Shown: one piece after another, positions 7,874 to 16,536 of the stretch
Layout: the number at the start of each line of letters is the position of its first letter
Position numbering within the stretch: position 1 is the stretch's first letter
Assembly (NCBI GenBank): GCA_029259695.1
Contig: JAJDEQ010000049.1
Span: forward strand, 1 to 45,111
Direction of reading: 5' to 3'
Length of the DNA stretch: 45,111 bases
From: Planctomycetota bacterium
Lineage (GTDB): Bacteria; Planctomycetota; B15-G4
The notes under the pieces: generated by a model
What the model was told of the DNA's origin: nothing
Databases searched by the model: none
The model's input: only the letters and a program-made list of their open reading frames with translations
Position numbers and translations under genes: made by a program

Positions 7874-9244
7874 ATGACACATCCCGACATCGAACGCCTC
7901 GTCGAGAACCTCGAGTCCCTTGCGCCGCGGGGCGACCTCGCGGTCGACGAGGTCCGCGCCGCCGACATCGCCCAGGCCCTCACGGACATGGACGAACAGG
8001 CGAAGGTGCTGATCATCTCCCTGCTCTCGGACGAGAAGGCAGCCGACGTGCTGGCCGAGACGGATGAGCACTCGATCGAGGTCCTGCTGGCGCACATCAG
8101 CGCCGAGCGCCTGATCCGGCTCATGGGCTGGATGGCGCCGGACGATGCGGCCGACCTGCTGGGCCTGGTGCCGAGGGAGCGTCGCGGCGCCTTGTTGGCC
8201 GGCCTGGAAGAGGACCAGCGCCGTTCGGTCTCGACCCTGGGGGATCACCCGCCGGAGTCCGCCGGCGGCATCATGACCACCGAGGTCATCGCGGTCGGCA
8301 GCAACGAGAAGATCGCTTCCGCCTTGCGCAAGGTGGGCACGGCGGAAGAGCCGGAGGCGATCAACACCGTGTACGTGGTCGACCCGGCGGGAACGCTCGT
8401 GGGCGTCGCGCCGCTGACCCGGCTGCTCACCGCGGATCCGGCGCTGCCCATGCACCGGGTGATGGACCCCGACGTGATCTCGGTGGAGGTCGACGCCGAC
8501 CAGGAAGAGGCGGCTCGGATCGTGGACCACTACCACCTGCCCTCGATCCCCGTCGTGGACGCGGCGCACCGTCTGCAGGGCGTGATCACCGTGGACGACG
8601 TGATCGACGTGATCGGCGAAGAGGCCAGCGAGGACATGCTGCGCCTGGCCGGCACGAACGTCCTGCACCCCACGAGCGAGCCTACGCTCAAGCGCCTGCG
8701 CGCCCGGGCGCCGTGGCTCACCGTCACGCTGCTCGGCACGTTTCTCGCGAGCCTGCTGATCGAGCACATCGAGAAGACCTACTTCCACAGCGGCGCGGAG
8801 GTGGGCGGGACGTTCAGCATGCTGCTCTACTTCATCCCGCTGATCGGTGGCATGGCGGGCAATGTGGGCACGCAGTCCTCCACGATCATGGTGCGCGGCT
8901 TCGCCACCGGTGAGGTGGACCCGCGTCGTCCCATGCGCGTGCTGCGCGGTGAACTCGTGCTGGCGGTGTTGATCGGGCTGCTGGCCGGCGTCCTGGTGGG
9001 GATCCTCGCCGGGCTGGCTTTCACCGAGGAGCCGATGCTCGGCTGGATCGTCGGGGTGGCCTTGTTCTGTTCGGTCATCGTGGCCGCCTTCGCGGGCACG
9101 CTGATTCCGTTCGCCTGTCACGCGATCCACGTGGACCCGGCCTACGCGGGCGGCCCGTTCCTGCTCACGCTCAACGACCTGTCGGCCTTCGTGATCTACT
9201 TCACGGTGGCGTTGCTGCTGCTGAACGCGTTCGGCGTGTCGTGA
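7874..9244 (+). CDS. mgtE: Magnesium transporter MgtE
   Basis: Inner-membrane Mg2+ channel/transporter, 456 residues. Domain order is standard: a cytoplasmic helical MgtE N domain (about residues 15-120), a CBS pair (about 125-250, starting near the PESAGGIMTTEVIAV element and including VIDVIGEEASEDML), a plug helix with LRARAPWL, and five membrane helices from about 285 to the end. GGMAGNVGTQSSTIMVRG in the first part of the pore domain and the LNDLSAFVIYFTVALLL end are characteristic. Intracellular Mg2+ bound at the N/CBS interface normally closes the channel. ATG 7874 is preferred over an in-frame start at 7835 because homology begins right after it. It is divergent from the minus-strand gene ending upstream. 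Confidence 0.92.
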   Translation: MTHPDIERLVENLESLAPRGDLAVDEVRAADIAQALTDMDEQAKVLIISLLSDEKAADVLAETDEHSIEVLLAHISAERLIRLMGWMAPDDAADLLGLVPRERRGALLAGLEEDQRRSVSTLGDHPPESAGGIMTTEVIAVGSNEKIASALRKVGTAEEPEAINTVYVVDPAGTLVGVAPLTRLLTADPALPMHRVMDPDVISVEVDADQEEAARIVDHYHLPSIPVVDAAHRLQGVITVDDVIDVIGEEASEDMLRLAGTNVLHPTSEPTLKRLRARAPWLTVTLLGTFLASLLIEHIEKTYFHSGAEVGGTFSMLLYFIPLIGGMAGNVGTQSSTIMVRGFATGEVDPRRPMRVLRGELVLAVLIGLLAGVLVGILAGLAFTEEPMLGWIVGVALFCSVIVAAFAGTLIPFACHAIHVDPAYAGGPFLLTLNDLSAFVIYFTVALLLLNAFGVS

Positions 9245-9280
9245 CGGACAGGGGTGGGGAGCGAGCGCGGGGATGAAGGC

Positions 9281-10534
9281 GTGAGCGAGCGGGCCCAGGC
9301 TCAGGCCGCGGGTGGCGACGACGGGTCCACCCCGGGTCCCTCCGGGGCGTCCGGGGGAGCGGTGCGGGCGCGCCGCGGCCGGCGATGGTGGTGGTGGGTG
9401 CTCGCTGTGGTGCTGCCGCCCGTGCTCATCCGAGGTCTGCTGTTCGAGGTCTACGCGATCCAGTCGGGGTCCATGGAGCCGACCTTCGCAGCGGGCGACC
9501 GACTCGTCGTGCTGCGGACGGGAGCGGACTCACGGCCCATGGAGCGCTGGGACGTCGTGGTCGTCGACAGCGACGTGTCGTGGGATGCGATGGACGAGGT
9601 CGACACGTTGATCAAGCGTGTGGTGGGCCTGCCCGACGAGTTCCTGCGCCTGCGCGACGGTGACGTCTACGTGGTCGTGCGCGGCAGTGGTCAGGTGCTC
9701 CCGCGGCTCGTGCGCAAGCCGGACGCGCTCGTGCGCGAGCTGCTGATCCCGGTCCACACGAGTGACGGCATGGCCGCGCCGTGGGTCTGGACCGGAGCGA
9801 CCGAGCGGATCGAGCTACCCGACGGGAGCATGCGCCTGACGGGCGGGCGCGAAGGCGGCGAGGCCGTCTTCGAGCAACCCGTCAACGACTGGCTGCCGAC
9901 CGAGAGCGCCGAAGTGGAGGGCGATATCGTCGCCGATACGGCTCTGTTGGTGGAGATCGGCACGGTCGACGGAGTGCTCACGCTCTCGCTGCGCGAGGGG
10001 GCCGACGTGTTCCGCGCGCGACTCGCGCCGCGTGCGGAAGGGGGCGCGTCGCTGCACCACAACCTCGCGGTGGCGCGCGGCGTCGTGGACAGCGACGAGG
10101 CGTTCGCCGGCCTGGATCCCGGGGCGCGGGTGCTCATGTGGAACGTGGACAACCAGGTGCGCGTGTACGTGGGCGAGACGCTCCTGCTCGCCTACGACTA
10201 CGACGCCAATGCCGAGCGCGCGCCCGGCTCGCCGATCCGCAACGAACCGCGGCTGGCGATCGAGGACGGCAGCGTCGAGCTGCGTCGCCTGGAAGTCCTG
10301 CGCGACCTGCACTTCACGGGCGACGGCAACTTCGGCGGGGACTCGGGGGCCGGCATCACGCCGTGTCCGCTGGGCCCCGACGAGTTGTTCCTGGTGGGCG
10401 ACCACAGCCGGGGTTCGCACGACAGTCGCTTCTTCGGTCCGGTGCCCGCGGGCGCCGTTCGCGGTCGGCCCGTGGCGCGCTATCTGCCGTTGTCCCGCTT
10501 GAGCCGTCTCACGCCCCTGGGCCTTTCGCGCTAG
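9281..10534 (+). CDS. lepB: Signal peptidase I with a large inserted domain
   Basis: Membrane-bound leader peptidase that removes signal peptides from exported proteins. After a Gly/Ser/Arg-rich leader there is one N-terminal membrane anchor (WWWWVLAVVLPPVLIRGLLF). The catalytic serine is in IQSGSMEPTF (Ser64 from GTG 9281) and the general-base lysine in LIKRVVGLP (Lys112). The C-terminal boxes FLVGDHSRGSHDSRFFGPV are intact. Between the Lys box and the last box lie about 250 residues instead of the usual short loop. The segment from about nt 9870 to 10310 reads as a beta-sandwich of the laminin-G/3-keto-disaccharide-hydrolase type (NVDNQVRVYVGETLLLAYDY; IEDGSVELRRLEV). The start could be GTG 9254 or GTG 9281. 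Confidence 0.9.
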   Translation: MSERAQAQAAGGDDGSTPGPSGASGGAVRARRGRRWWWWVLAVVLPPVLIRGLLFEVYAIQSGSMEPTFAAGDRLVVLRTGADSRPMERWDVVVVDSDVSWDAMDEVDTLIKRVVGLPDEFLRLRDGDVYVVVRGSGQVLPRLVRKPDALVRELLIPVHTSDGMAAPWVWTGATERIELPDGSMRLTGGREGGEAVFEQPVNDWLPTESAEVEGDIVADTALLVEIGTVDGVLTLSLREGADVFRARLAPRAEGGASLHHNLAVARGVVDSDEAFAGLDPGARVLMWNVDNQVRVYVGETLLLAYDYDANAERAPGSPIRNEPRLAIEDGSVELRRLEVLRDLHFTGDGNFGGDSGAGITPCPLGPDELFLVGDHSRGSHDSRFFGPVPAGAVRGRPVARYLPLSRLSRLTPLGLSR

Positions 10535-10740
10535 CCTGGACTTCTCACCAGGCTGGGCCGCGCTCCCGGTCGGGGCAGCGCCCGAGAGCCGGGAATCGCC
10601 CAACCCTCGGCGGGCAGAGGGGGTACAAACGGGTTCGACCCGGGTTCTCGCCCGGCCGCCGCCGCCCCTGCCGGGAGAATCCCGCGAAACCCCTCGAGCC
10701 CACCGATGTTCAGGGGGTCCCCCCAGCCGATCCAGGAACC

Positions 10741-11334
10741 GTGATCGACGGACGAGACCTCATGCTGGCCGTGGCGGCCGACGCTCCGGGTGCTTTCGAG
10801 CGCCTTGTGTCGACGTACGAATCGCGTGTGAAGGGCGCCGTAGCGCGCTCGATCAGCGATCGGTCTGCGGTCGAGGATCTCGCCCAAGAGGTCTTCCTGC
10901 GGCTCTACCGGGCGCGCGGACGGTATCAGCCGACGGCGAAGTTCGAGACCTTCCTCTATCGCATCATCTTCAACATCTGTGTCAACCACACCCAGTACAT
11001 GGCGCGCCGACGAGCCCTCTCGATCGACGTGGGCTTCGAGGACGAAGAGCGCGGGCCCAGATTGCCTGCGGACGCGGCCAGTCGCCGCCCGCTCGAACAC
11101 CTCGCGGAAGCCGAACGTGCCGAACTGGTACGAGGCGCGATCGGGCGACTGCCCGACAAGCAGCGCCGAGCGCTGGTCATGTCCCGCTACGAAGGCCTCG
11201 GCTATGAGGACATCGGTCAGGTCATGAGCTTGTCGCTCCAAGCGGTGAAGTCCCTGCTCTGGCGCGCACGCGACAACGTGCGCAAGGAGTTGATGCCCAT
11301 CCTGGGCGAACCGGGAGATCTACCCGATGCGTGA
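10741..11334 (+). CDS. ECF-type RNA polymerase sigma factor
   Basis: Sigma-70-family factor with regions 2 and 4 only. Region 2 is visible as AFERLVSTYESRVKGAV, then VEDLAQEVFLRLYRARGRY and FETFLYRIIFNICVNHT. Region 4 is ELVRGAIGRLPDKQRRALVMSRYEGLGYEDIGQVMSLSLQAVKSLLWRARDNVRKEL, with the helix-turn-helix at GYEDIGQVMSLSLQAVKSLL. The start is GTG 10741 (AGGAA just upstream) or ATG 10762. The next gene overlaps it by 8 bp and has the form of a cognate anti-sigma factor, followed by a secreted helical protein in ATGA overlap. The three probably form one signalling operon. The stimulus and target promoters cannot be read from the sequence. Confidence 0.9.
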   Translation: MIDGRDLMLAVAADAPGAFERLVSTYESRVKGAVARSISDRSAVEDLAQEVFLRLYRARGRYQPTAKFETFLYRIIFNICVNHTQYMARRRALSIDVGFEDEERGPRLPADAASRRPLEHLAEAERAELVRGAIGRLPDKQRRALVMSRYEGLGYEDIGQVMSLSLQAVKSLLWRARDNVRKELMPILGEPGDLPDA

Positions 11335-11866
11335 ACGCGACCAGATTCGCTTGCTGGAATACCTCGACGATCGTCTCTCGGCCAATGAGCGCAGCGAGGT
11401 CGAAGCCTGGCTGGCCGTCGACGCCGAGGCACGTCGCCTGGTGGACGAACATCGCCTGGTGTGGGATGCGCTCGGGACGCTGGAAGGCGTGCACGATCCG
11501 CAGCTCGCCGCACCGAGCGGCAGCTTCCGCGAGCGGGTGCAACAGTCAGCGGGAGGGCTGACTACGACCGAGCCCTTCTCGCGCGGGTTGCAGGCGACCG
11601 GGCTGTTGGCCGCGGCTGTGGTCCTGGCCGTGGCCGTGTTCCAGTGGTACGCGCCGAGTCAGGGCACCGCGGACCTGTTGCTCTCCGACGAAGAACGCAT
11701 GGTCGTCCAGGACCTCGATCTGCTCGAGAACCTCGAGTTGCTCGAGCAGTATGGAGTCGAACTCGACCTGGCCCGGGAGCTGGAGGTCATGCGGGCCTTC
11801 GACGGTGAAGGTGAGATCGCCGCGCTCGGCAGCGAAGCCGACGCCGGTGGGGAGCCGGGACGATGA
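11327..11866 (+). CDS. Probable anti-sigma factor, single-pass membrane protein
   Basis: 179 residues. The cytoplasmic N-terminus has a helical anti-sigma pattern (LLEYLDDRLSANERSEVEAWLAVDAEARRLVDEHRLVWDAL). One membrane segment follows (ATGLLAAAVVLAVAVFQWYA, about residues 85-105), then an acidic, leucine-rich extracytoplasmic domain (LQDLDLLENLELLEQYGVEL). No zinc-binding H-x3-C-x2-C motif is seen, so it is not a classical ZAS protein. Its role is inferred from position (8-bp overlap with the sigma factor, 4-bp overlap with the following gene) and topology: it would hold the sigma factor at the membrane until an extracytoplasmic signal arrives. Confidence 0.75.
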   Translation: MRERDQIRLLEYLDDRLSANERSEVEAWLAVDAEARRLVDEHRLVWDALGTLEGVHDPQLAAPSGSFRERVQQSAGGLTTTEPFSRGLQATGLLAAAVVLAVAVFQWYAPSQGTADLLLSDEERMVVQDLDLLENLELLEQYGVELDLARELEVMRAFDGEGEIAALGSEADAGGEPGR

Positions 11867-12822
11867 CCGGACGCGCGTTGCTTGCCGCCGCCTTGCTCGC
11901 CGTGGTGGCCTGGGCCGAAGTCCAGCCGCTGCTCGACCCGCAGATGTTCGAGCGCAACCTGCAGCGCTGGCGCGGCATGGATGCCGCGGAGCGCGAGGCA
12001 TTGCACACGCGTTGGGTGCAGTTCCAGAGACTCCCCGAGGCCCGTCGTGCCGAGCTGCGCCAGCGCCTTGGCGCGTTGCAACGCATGAACCGACAGCACC
12101 GTCGCCGCCACGGGGTGGCGCCGGACGCCGAAGACGTGCGCGGCGAGCTGTCCCAGGTGGAAGCGCGGGCACGACATGTCCTGGGCCCACTGCCGGTGAC
12201 TCGGCCCGACGCACCGCCCGGCATCGAGGAACGCTCCGAGGTGCGTCGCCGGCTCGAACAGAAGACCGGGCTGCGCATGCGAGGCTTCCTGGACGGCCTG
12301 GAGCGCGAGGGACGGCTCGAAGTCGGTGAGCGTGCGAACATCCTCACGCTGCCGTTCCGCGAACGCATCAACGAGTGCCTGGAGTTGCAGAAGCGCGAGC
12401 AGCTCGCTCTGTACGTCGACGTGGGTGGGCAGGCCGACGTGCGCGAGCTCGAAGCGCTCGAGCCCATCGAGGCGATCGAGACGGTGCGCCGCGTTCGTCG
12501 CGAACGGGGATTCCTCGGTGCCGCGGGCAAGTTGATGGAACTCACACCGGTCGAGCAGCGAGAGCTGCAGCGAGCCCTGGATGCCGGGGACCTCGAGCGG
12601 GCGAAGCGGCTCATGGCGCCCAAGGCGCGGGCTATGCTCGAGCGCGAGCAGGTGGCGCTCGACGTGGTCGAGAGCACGCTGAACATGCCCTTCTCGCAAC
12701 TCGAGCGCCGGCTCCACCGCCTGCTGCGGCACCGGATCGAGGCCGACGCGGGCGCCGGCTCGCCGACCGGAGCGAGCGGCCCGCGACGCAGGGTCCCGCA
12801 GCCGGCGGCCGGGGATCGCTGA
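11863..12822 (+). CDS. Secreted helical protein, DUF3106-like N-terminal part
   Basis: 319 residues starting with a signal peptide (MTGRALLAAALLAVVAWA). Residues about 25-70 carry a repeated W/L/P pattern, RWRGMDAAEREALHTRWVQF then QRLPEARRAELRQRLGALQ, typical of DUF3106-type proteins. The rest is highly charged and alpha-helical, with paired arginine-rich motifs and a proline/arginine tail. It overlaps the anti-sigma gene by 4 bp (ATGA), so it is almost certainly translated with the sigma/anti-sigma pair and could be the extracytoplasmic sensor or target of that module. No catalytic motif is recognisable. The family assignment is by pattern only. Confidence 0.65.
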   Translation: MTGRALLAAALLAVVAWAEVQPLLDPQMFERNLQRWRGMDAAEREALHTRWVQFQRLPEARRAELRQRLGALQRMNRQHRRRHGVAPDAEDVRGELSQVEARARHVLGPLPVTRPDAPPGIEERSEVRRRLEQKTGLRMRGFLDGLEREGRLEVGERANILTLPFRERINECLELQKREQLALYVDVGGQADVRELEALEPIEAIETVRRVRRERGFLGAAGKLMELTPVEQRELQRALDAGDLERAKRLMAPKARAMLEREQVALDVVESTLNMPFSQLERRLHRLLRHRIEADAGAGSPTGASGPRRRVPQPAAGDR

Positions 12823-12880
12823 GGGCTCACGGCGCGGCCGCGAGCGTCGGCCGCTCCGCACCACCCACGTGCACGGCTCG

Positions 12881-12911
12881 TTGGGAAGGGCACCCCGGGC
12901 TGGCGTATAGT
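12881..12911 (+). promoter_or_regulatory. Candidate promoter of dapF with -10 almost at the start codon
   Basis: TTGGGA (12881-12886) and TATAGT (12906-12911) are separated by 19 bp. Transcription would start at about 12918, only a few bases before ATG 12921. No Shine-Dalgarno is present, so the transcript may be leaderless or nearly so. The -10 is good; the -35 and spacer are suboptimal. Confidence 0.4.
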
Positions 12912-12920
12912 GCCGCGGCC

Positions 12921-13790
12921 ATGGCCCAGCTGAACTTCGTCAAAGTCGAAGGAGCCGGGAACGACTACGTGCTCGTCGACGCGTTCGATCCGCGAGTGGC
13001 GGCGATCGTCGAGCGTGACCCGGCGTCGTTGTCCCGCGCGATGAGTGACCGGCACCTGGGGATCGGCTCGGACGGCCTCCTGATCGTCGGCCCGAGCGAC
13101 GCTCCCGCCGCCGCGCGCATGCGCATGTTCAACGCCGATGGGAGCGAGGGGCGCATGTGCGGCAACGGCTTGCGGTGCGTCGTGCGCTACCTGGCCGAGC
13201 GTGGGCGGGCCGACGCAGGGGTGGTCGACGTGGAGACCCTGGCCGGGCGGCGCCGCGGCCGGCTGCTCGACGACGGTGAGGTGGAGCTGACCATGGGGGT
13301 GCCCGACTTCCGTCCCGAGGCCGTGCCGGTGCTCGACGCGCTCCGGGGGGAGGGGGATCTGGTCGGCGTGCCCGTCTCGCCTGACCTGGGAGCCGACCCC
13401 GACCTGGGCCTGTGCGTCTCGGTGGGGAACCCCCACGTCGTGGTGCGCGTCGCCGCGCCCGAGCGCGTGGACCTGGCGCGCTACGGTCACGCAGTGGAAC
13501 ACTCTCCGCGTTTGCCCGAGGGGGCGAACGTCCACTTCGTCCAACCGACCGCCCCCGACCGTTGGCGGGCGCGGACCTGGGAGCGGGGCTCCGGGGAGAC
13601 GCGTGCGTGTGGGACCGGCGCCGTGGCGGTGGCGGTCGTTGCTCGGCGGACAGGTTGGAGTGCGGGCCCTTCGATCGACGTGGACATGCCCGGAGGCCGC
13701 TTGCGCGTGGGCTGGAACGGTCGTGATGCGGCGACGCTGGCTGGACCCGCGCGCATGGTTTTCTGCGGTGAATGGAGTCTCCCATCGTGA
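12921..13790 (+). CDS. dapF: Diaminopimelate epimerase
   Basis: PLP-independent epimerase converting LL- to meso-diaminopimelate for lysine and peptidoglycan. 289 residues in two similar halves. The two catalytic cysteines are in GRMCGNGLRCVV and in ETRACGTGAVAVAV. The N-terminal FVKVEGAGNDYVLVDAF and the GNPHVVVRV element are also diagnostic. ATG 12921 is chosen from homology; the frame runs open far upstream but is non-homologous there. It ends inside the next gene (19-bp overlap from ATG 13772, or a 4-bp GTGA overlap if that gene starts at GTG 13787). Its presence supports a DAP-type peptidoglycan. Confidence 0.95.
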   Translation: MAQLNFVKVEGAGNDYVLVDAFDPRVAAIVERDPASLSRAMSDRHLGIGSDGLLIVGPSDAPAAARMRMFNADGSEGRMCGNGLRCVVRYLAERGRADAGVVDVETLAGRRRGRLLDDGEVELTMGVPDFRPEAVPVLDALRGEGDLVGVPVSPDLGADPDLGLCVSVGNPHVVVRVAAPERVDLARYGHAVEHSPRLPEGANVHFVQPTAPDRWRARTWERGSGETRACGTGAVAVAVVARRTGWSAGPSIDVDMPGGRLRVGWNGRDAATLAGPARMVFCGEWSLPS

Positions 13791-16486
13791 TCGCGAGTGT
13801 GGGTATCGGACTGTGTGTGCTGCTCGTGCACCTGCTGCTCGCGGGAGCCGCGATCGATCTGGGCCCGAGCCGGCTCGGGCTGGCGACGGCGATCTCCGCG
13901 GTGGGCATCGGCTTGGGAGTCTTGTCACGCGCGCGCCTGCCGCAGCTCGCCGAGGCGTTGGCGCTCACGCTCCTGATCCCCGCTCGCGGCGTGCTCTGCG
14001 ACGTTGTGTACCTGGTCATGCCGGCGGGGGCGGCGGCACCGGTTGCGGCGGCGGTCGTGTCGCTGCTGCCGGTCAGCTTCGCCCTGGGCTGCATCGTGAG
14101 GCGCTTCGTCGACGTGGGACTGCTGCCGGCACTGGGTGGCTTCTGCCTGGGACAGCTCGCGCACCACTGCGGAGCGGTGGCGTACCTGCCGGGCCCCTTC
14201 ACGGGCTTCTTCGCCGGCGCGCTGCTGTTGGCGTTGGTGGAGATGCGGCACGGGGTGCGTGGCCGCCACGAGACGGGTACGGACGCGCCGGTGGGTTGGG
14301 AGGGGTTCTTCCTCGGTGTGACCCTGGTGTTCTACGCGCTGGTCCTGCGGCGTGTCCTGGGGGCATATCAATCCCCGGACCTCAATCCCCAGGCGGAGGT
14401 GCTGCTCGTCCTGCTGATCCCGGCGATGCTCGTGGCGTGGCCCATGTCGGTGCTTGCCACGCCGGGCTGGCCGGCCAGGATCCTGGCCGGGATCGGGGCC
14501 CTGGCGCTCGGGGGAGCGGTGCTCTGGAGCATGACGCCGCTGACCGCCTACACCGACGGCGGAAAGCACGCGGCGTTGTCGCGCACCGTCAACCAGTTCG
14601 CGATCGACTGGCCTGTGTTCAGCACCTGGAGCGTGTGGCTGCTCTCCGTGAGCGGTCCGGTGGCCGCTGCCCTGGGTCTGAGCTTCGGCGCTCAGCGACG
14701 GCGGGTCCTCGGCCCGCTCCTGTTCGGCGCTGCGGCGGCCCTGTTGGTGCACGAAGGCCTGGTGGGGCGCAGCAACTTCAGTGTGCCCACACCGCTCAGT
14801 GACGAGCAGATCGGCTGGGTCTACCGGGGGCCGGTCACGCTGCTGCTGCTGGCCGCGATGTCGGCGGCCGTGGCGGCTTGCGTGTCCGTGTTCGGGAGAA
14901 AGGGGCTCGTGGCCGTCGTCGCCCTGCTGCTCGCGGGCCTGCGCGTGCACGGGTGGGAGGCCTATCCGGAGGAGTATCAACTCGGGTTCGAGAACGTCCG
15001 GCGTATCGGCGAGTTCGGCGTGGAGGCATACGGACGGGAGCGCCTGGCCGACACGGGGGTGTTCTCCACGACCAGCTTCATGAGCGCGGCGCCTGAAGCG
15101 GCCCGAGCCAACCGATCGACGTTCACTCGGCGGGAGTTGCTCGTCACCCTCGGATCGATGACGGCGACGAGCGAGCCGGAGGAGGAGCACGACCACGAGG
15201 ACGAGCCCGACTTCGGGGAGGAAGGGCAGCCCGAACTCGACAAGTACTACGGGGTGCGCGTGGGAGGCACGTTGCTCCACGCCGGACATGTGGCGACCGG
15301 CCGCGACGGGAGTACGGGGCGCCTGACGCGGTTGTTCTCGGTGCCCGGTCCGGCCTTCGTCACCGGCATCGGCAGCGAGCTGTTGGCGGCCGATCTCGAG
15401 GACGCGGAGCGGACCGACGTCTCGAGCGAGGTGCCCTTCGAGTCCCGCGTGCTCAGTCTGCTGCTCGAGGAACTCGGCCTCCCCGAGCAGACGTTCGCCT
15501 CGGATGTCGATCCGGTCGACGCGGCCCGGGCGGCGAGCGGTGACTACGCCACGGTGATGGTCGCGCCCCAGCGTCCGGAATGGCCGGGGGCCGACGTGCT
15601 GCTGAGTCGCGAACACATCAAGCGGCTGGCCGGCCTGCTCGCTCCGGGCGGCCGATGCCTGGTGTGGATCGACACGACGGGCATGAGCGCCCGCGCGTTG
15701 CGCGGTCGCCTCGCGGCGTTCGGTTCGGTGTTCGGCCGGCGCTCCGCAGCGTTCGTGGAGCCGCGGGAGCTCGACGCCCCCTTCGTCCTGCTGGTCGGCT
15801 GGGTCGCCGCGGAGGGCGCGCCCGGCGCCGCGACGGTCGGGCAGAAGCTGCCCTGGTCCGGCGCGGGCGGCTTCCGCACGCGGCTCGGCGATGCCGCCGA
15901 TCTGGCCGCGCTGCTCCTGCGGGCCGGAGCGGGCATGGAGGCGGCGGCCGACGATTGGGTGATCCACCGTCGCGGACGTCCGATTCCGACCGGGGCCGTG
16001 GCGCCCGGCGGGTGGGCGGCGGTCGCCGCCGTGGTCGAGCCCTCAGCCCGGCTCGAGTCGGCGGTCACTGGCTTGGAGGGCGAGTCGCAGTGGTCGGACG
16101 AGCTGCTTGCCGGCCTCGTCGCCCACGGGGACTACAGCTACCACCTGCAGCGGTTGCGCTCCACCGTGGTCGAGACGGTGGACGACATCGACTGGGACGC
16201 CTTCGAGCGGGAGTGGCGACACTACGAGGCTGCCAGCGGAGTCCACCCCGATCACCCGGTGCTGGCTCACGCCGTGGCCTCGCTGATCGAGCCCCTGGCG
16301 CGCGAGCAGCACTACACGCACTTCAGCGATGTGTTCAAGGCGACCGGCGCGGGCACGATGAACTCATGGCGGCTGGCGCTGCTGGAGGCGTACGTGCGCC
16401 GTGTGCTGCTGGACGAGGAGTGGCAGCTGCGGCTGGAACGGGCGCGCGGTCTGGCCGAGGCGGCCGGAGTCGAGACCGGCGACTGA
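13772..16486 (+). CDS. Large multi-spanning membrane protein with spermidine-synthase-like soluble domain
   Basis: 904 residues. The N-terminal half (about 1-415) has roughly a dozen hydrophobic segments with membrane-protein character. An acidic His/Glu/Asp-rich linker (EPEEEHDHEDEPDFGEEGQP) leads to a soluble half. That half resembles a degenerate SpeE-type Rossmann methyltransferase: GPAFVTGIGSELLAADLEDAE sits where the SAM loop would be, and LLSREHIKRLAGLLAPGGRCLVWID matches the late strand/helix of the family. The canonical GGGDG loop is absent, so aminopropyl transfer is unlikely. Similar 'fused membrane-spermidine-synthase' proteins are common in Planctomycetota and of unknown role. 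The start may be GTG 13787, overlapping the dapF stop as GTGA. Confidence 0.65.
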   Translation: MESPIVIASVGIGLCVLLVHLLLAGAAIDLGPSRLGLATAISAVGIGLGVLSRARLPQLAEALALTLLIPARGVLCDVVYLVMPAGAAAPVAAAVVSLLPVSFALGCIVRRFVDVGLLPALGGFCLGQLAHHCGAVAYLPGPFTGFFAGALLLALVEMRHGVRGRHETGTDAPVGWEGFFLGVTLVFYALVLRRVLGAYQSPDLNPQAEVLLVLLIPAMLVAWPMSVLATPGWPARILAGIGALALGGAVLWSMTPLTAYTDGGKHAALSRTVNQFAIDWPVFSTWSVWLLSVSGPVAAALGLSFGAQRRRVLGPLLFGAAAALLVHEGLVGRSNFSVPTPLSDEQIGWVYRGPVTLLLLAAMSAAVAACVSVFGRKGLVAVVALLLAGLRVHGWEAYPEEYQLGFENVRRIGEFGVEAYGRERLADTGVFSTTSFMSAAPEAARANRSTFTRRELLVTLGSMTATSEPEEEHDHEDEPDFGEEGQPELDKYYGVRVGGTLLHAGHVATGRDGSTGRLTRLFSVPGPAFVTGIGSELLAADLEDAERTDVSSEVPFESRVLSLLLEELGLPEQTFASDVDPVDAARAASGDYATVMVAPQRPEWPGADVLLSREHIKRLAGLLAPGGRCLVWIDTTGMSARALRGRLAAFGSVFGRRSAAFVEPRELDAPFVLLVGWVAAEGAPGAATVGQKLPWSGAGGFRTRLGDAADLAALLLRAGAGMEAAADDWVIHRRGRPIPTGAVAPGGWAAVAAVVEPSARLESAVTGLEGESQWSDELLAGLVAHGDYSYHLQRLRSTVVETVDDIDWDAFEREWRHYEAASGVHPDHPVLAHAVASLIEPLAREQHYTHFSDVFKATGAGTMNSWRLALLEAYVRRVLLDEEWQLRLERARGLAEAAGVETGD

Positions 16487-16536
16487 CTCACATCCGGCTT
16501 CGAGCGAGTGTGCCGGACGCGCGTCGGTGCAGGTCC

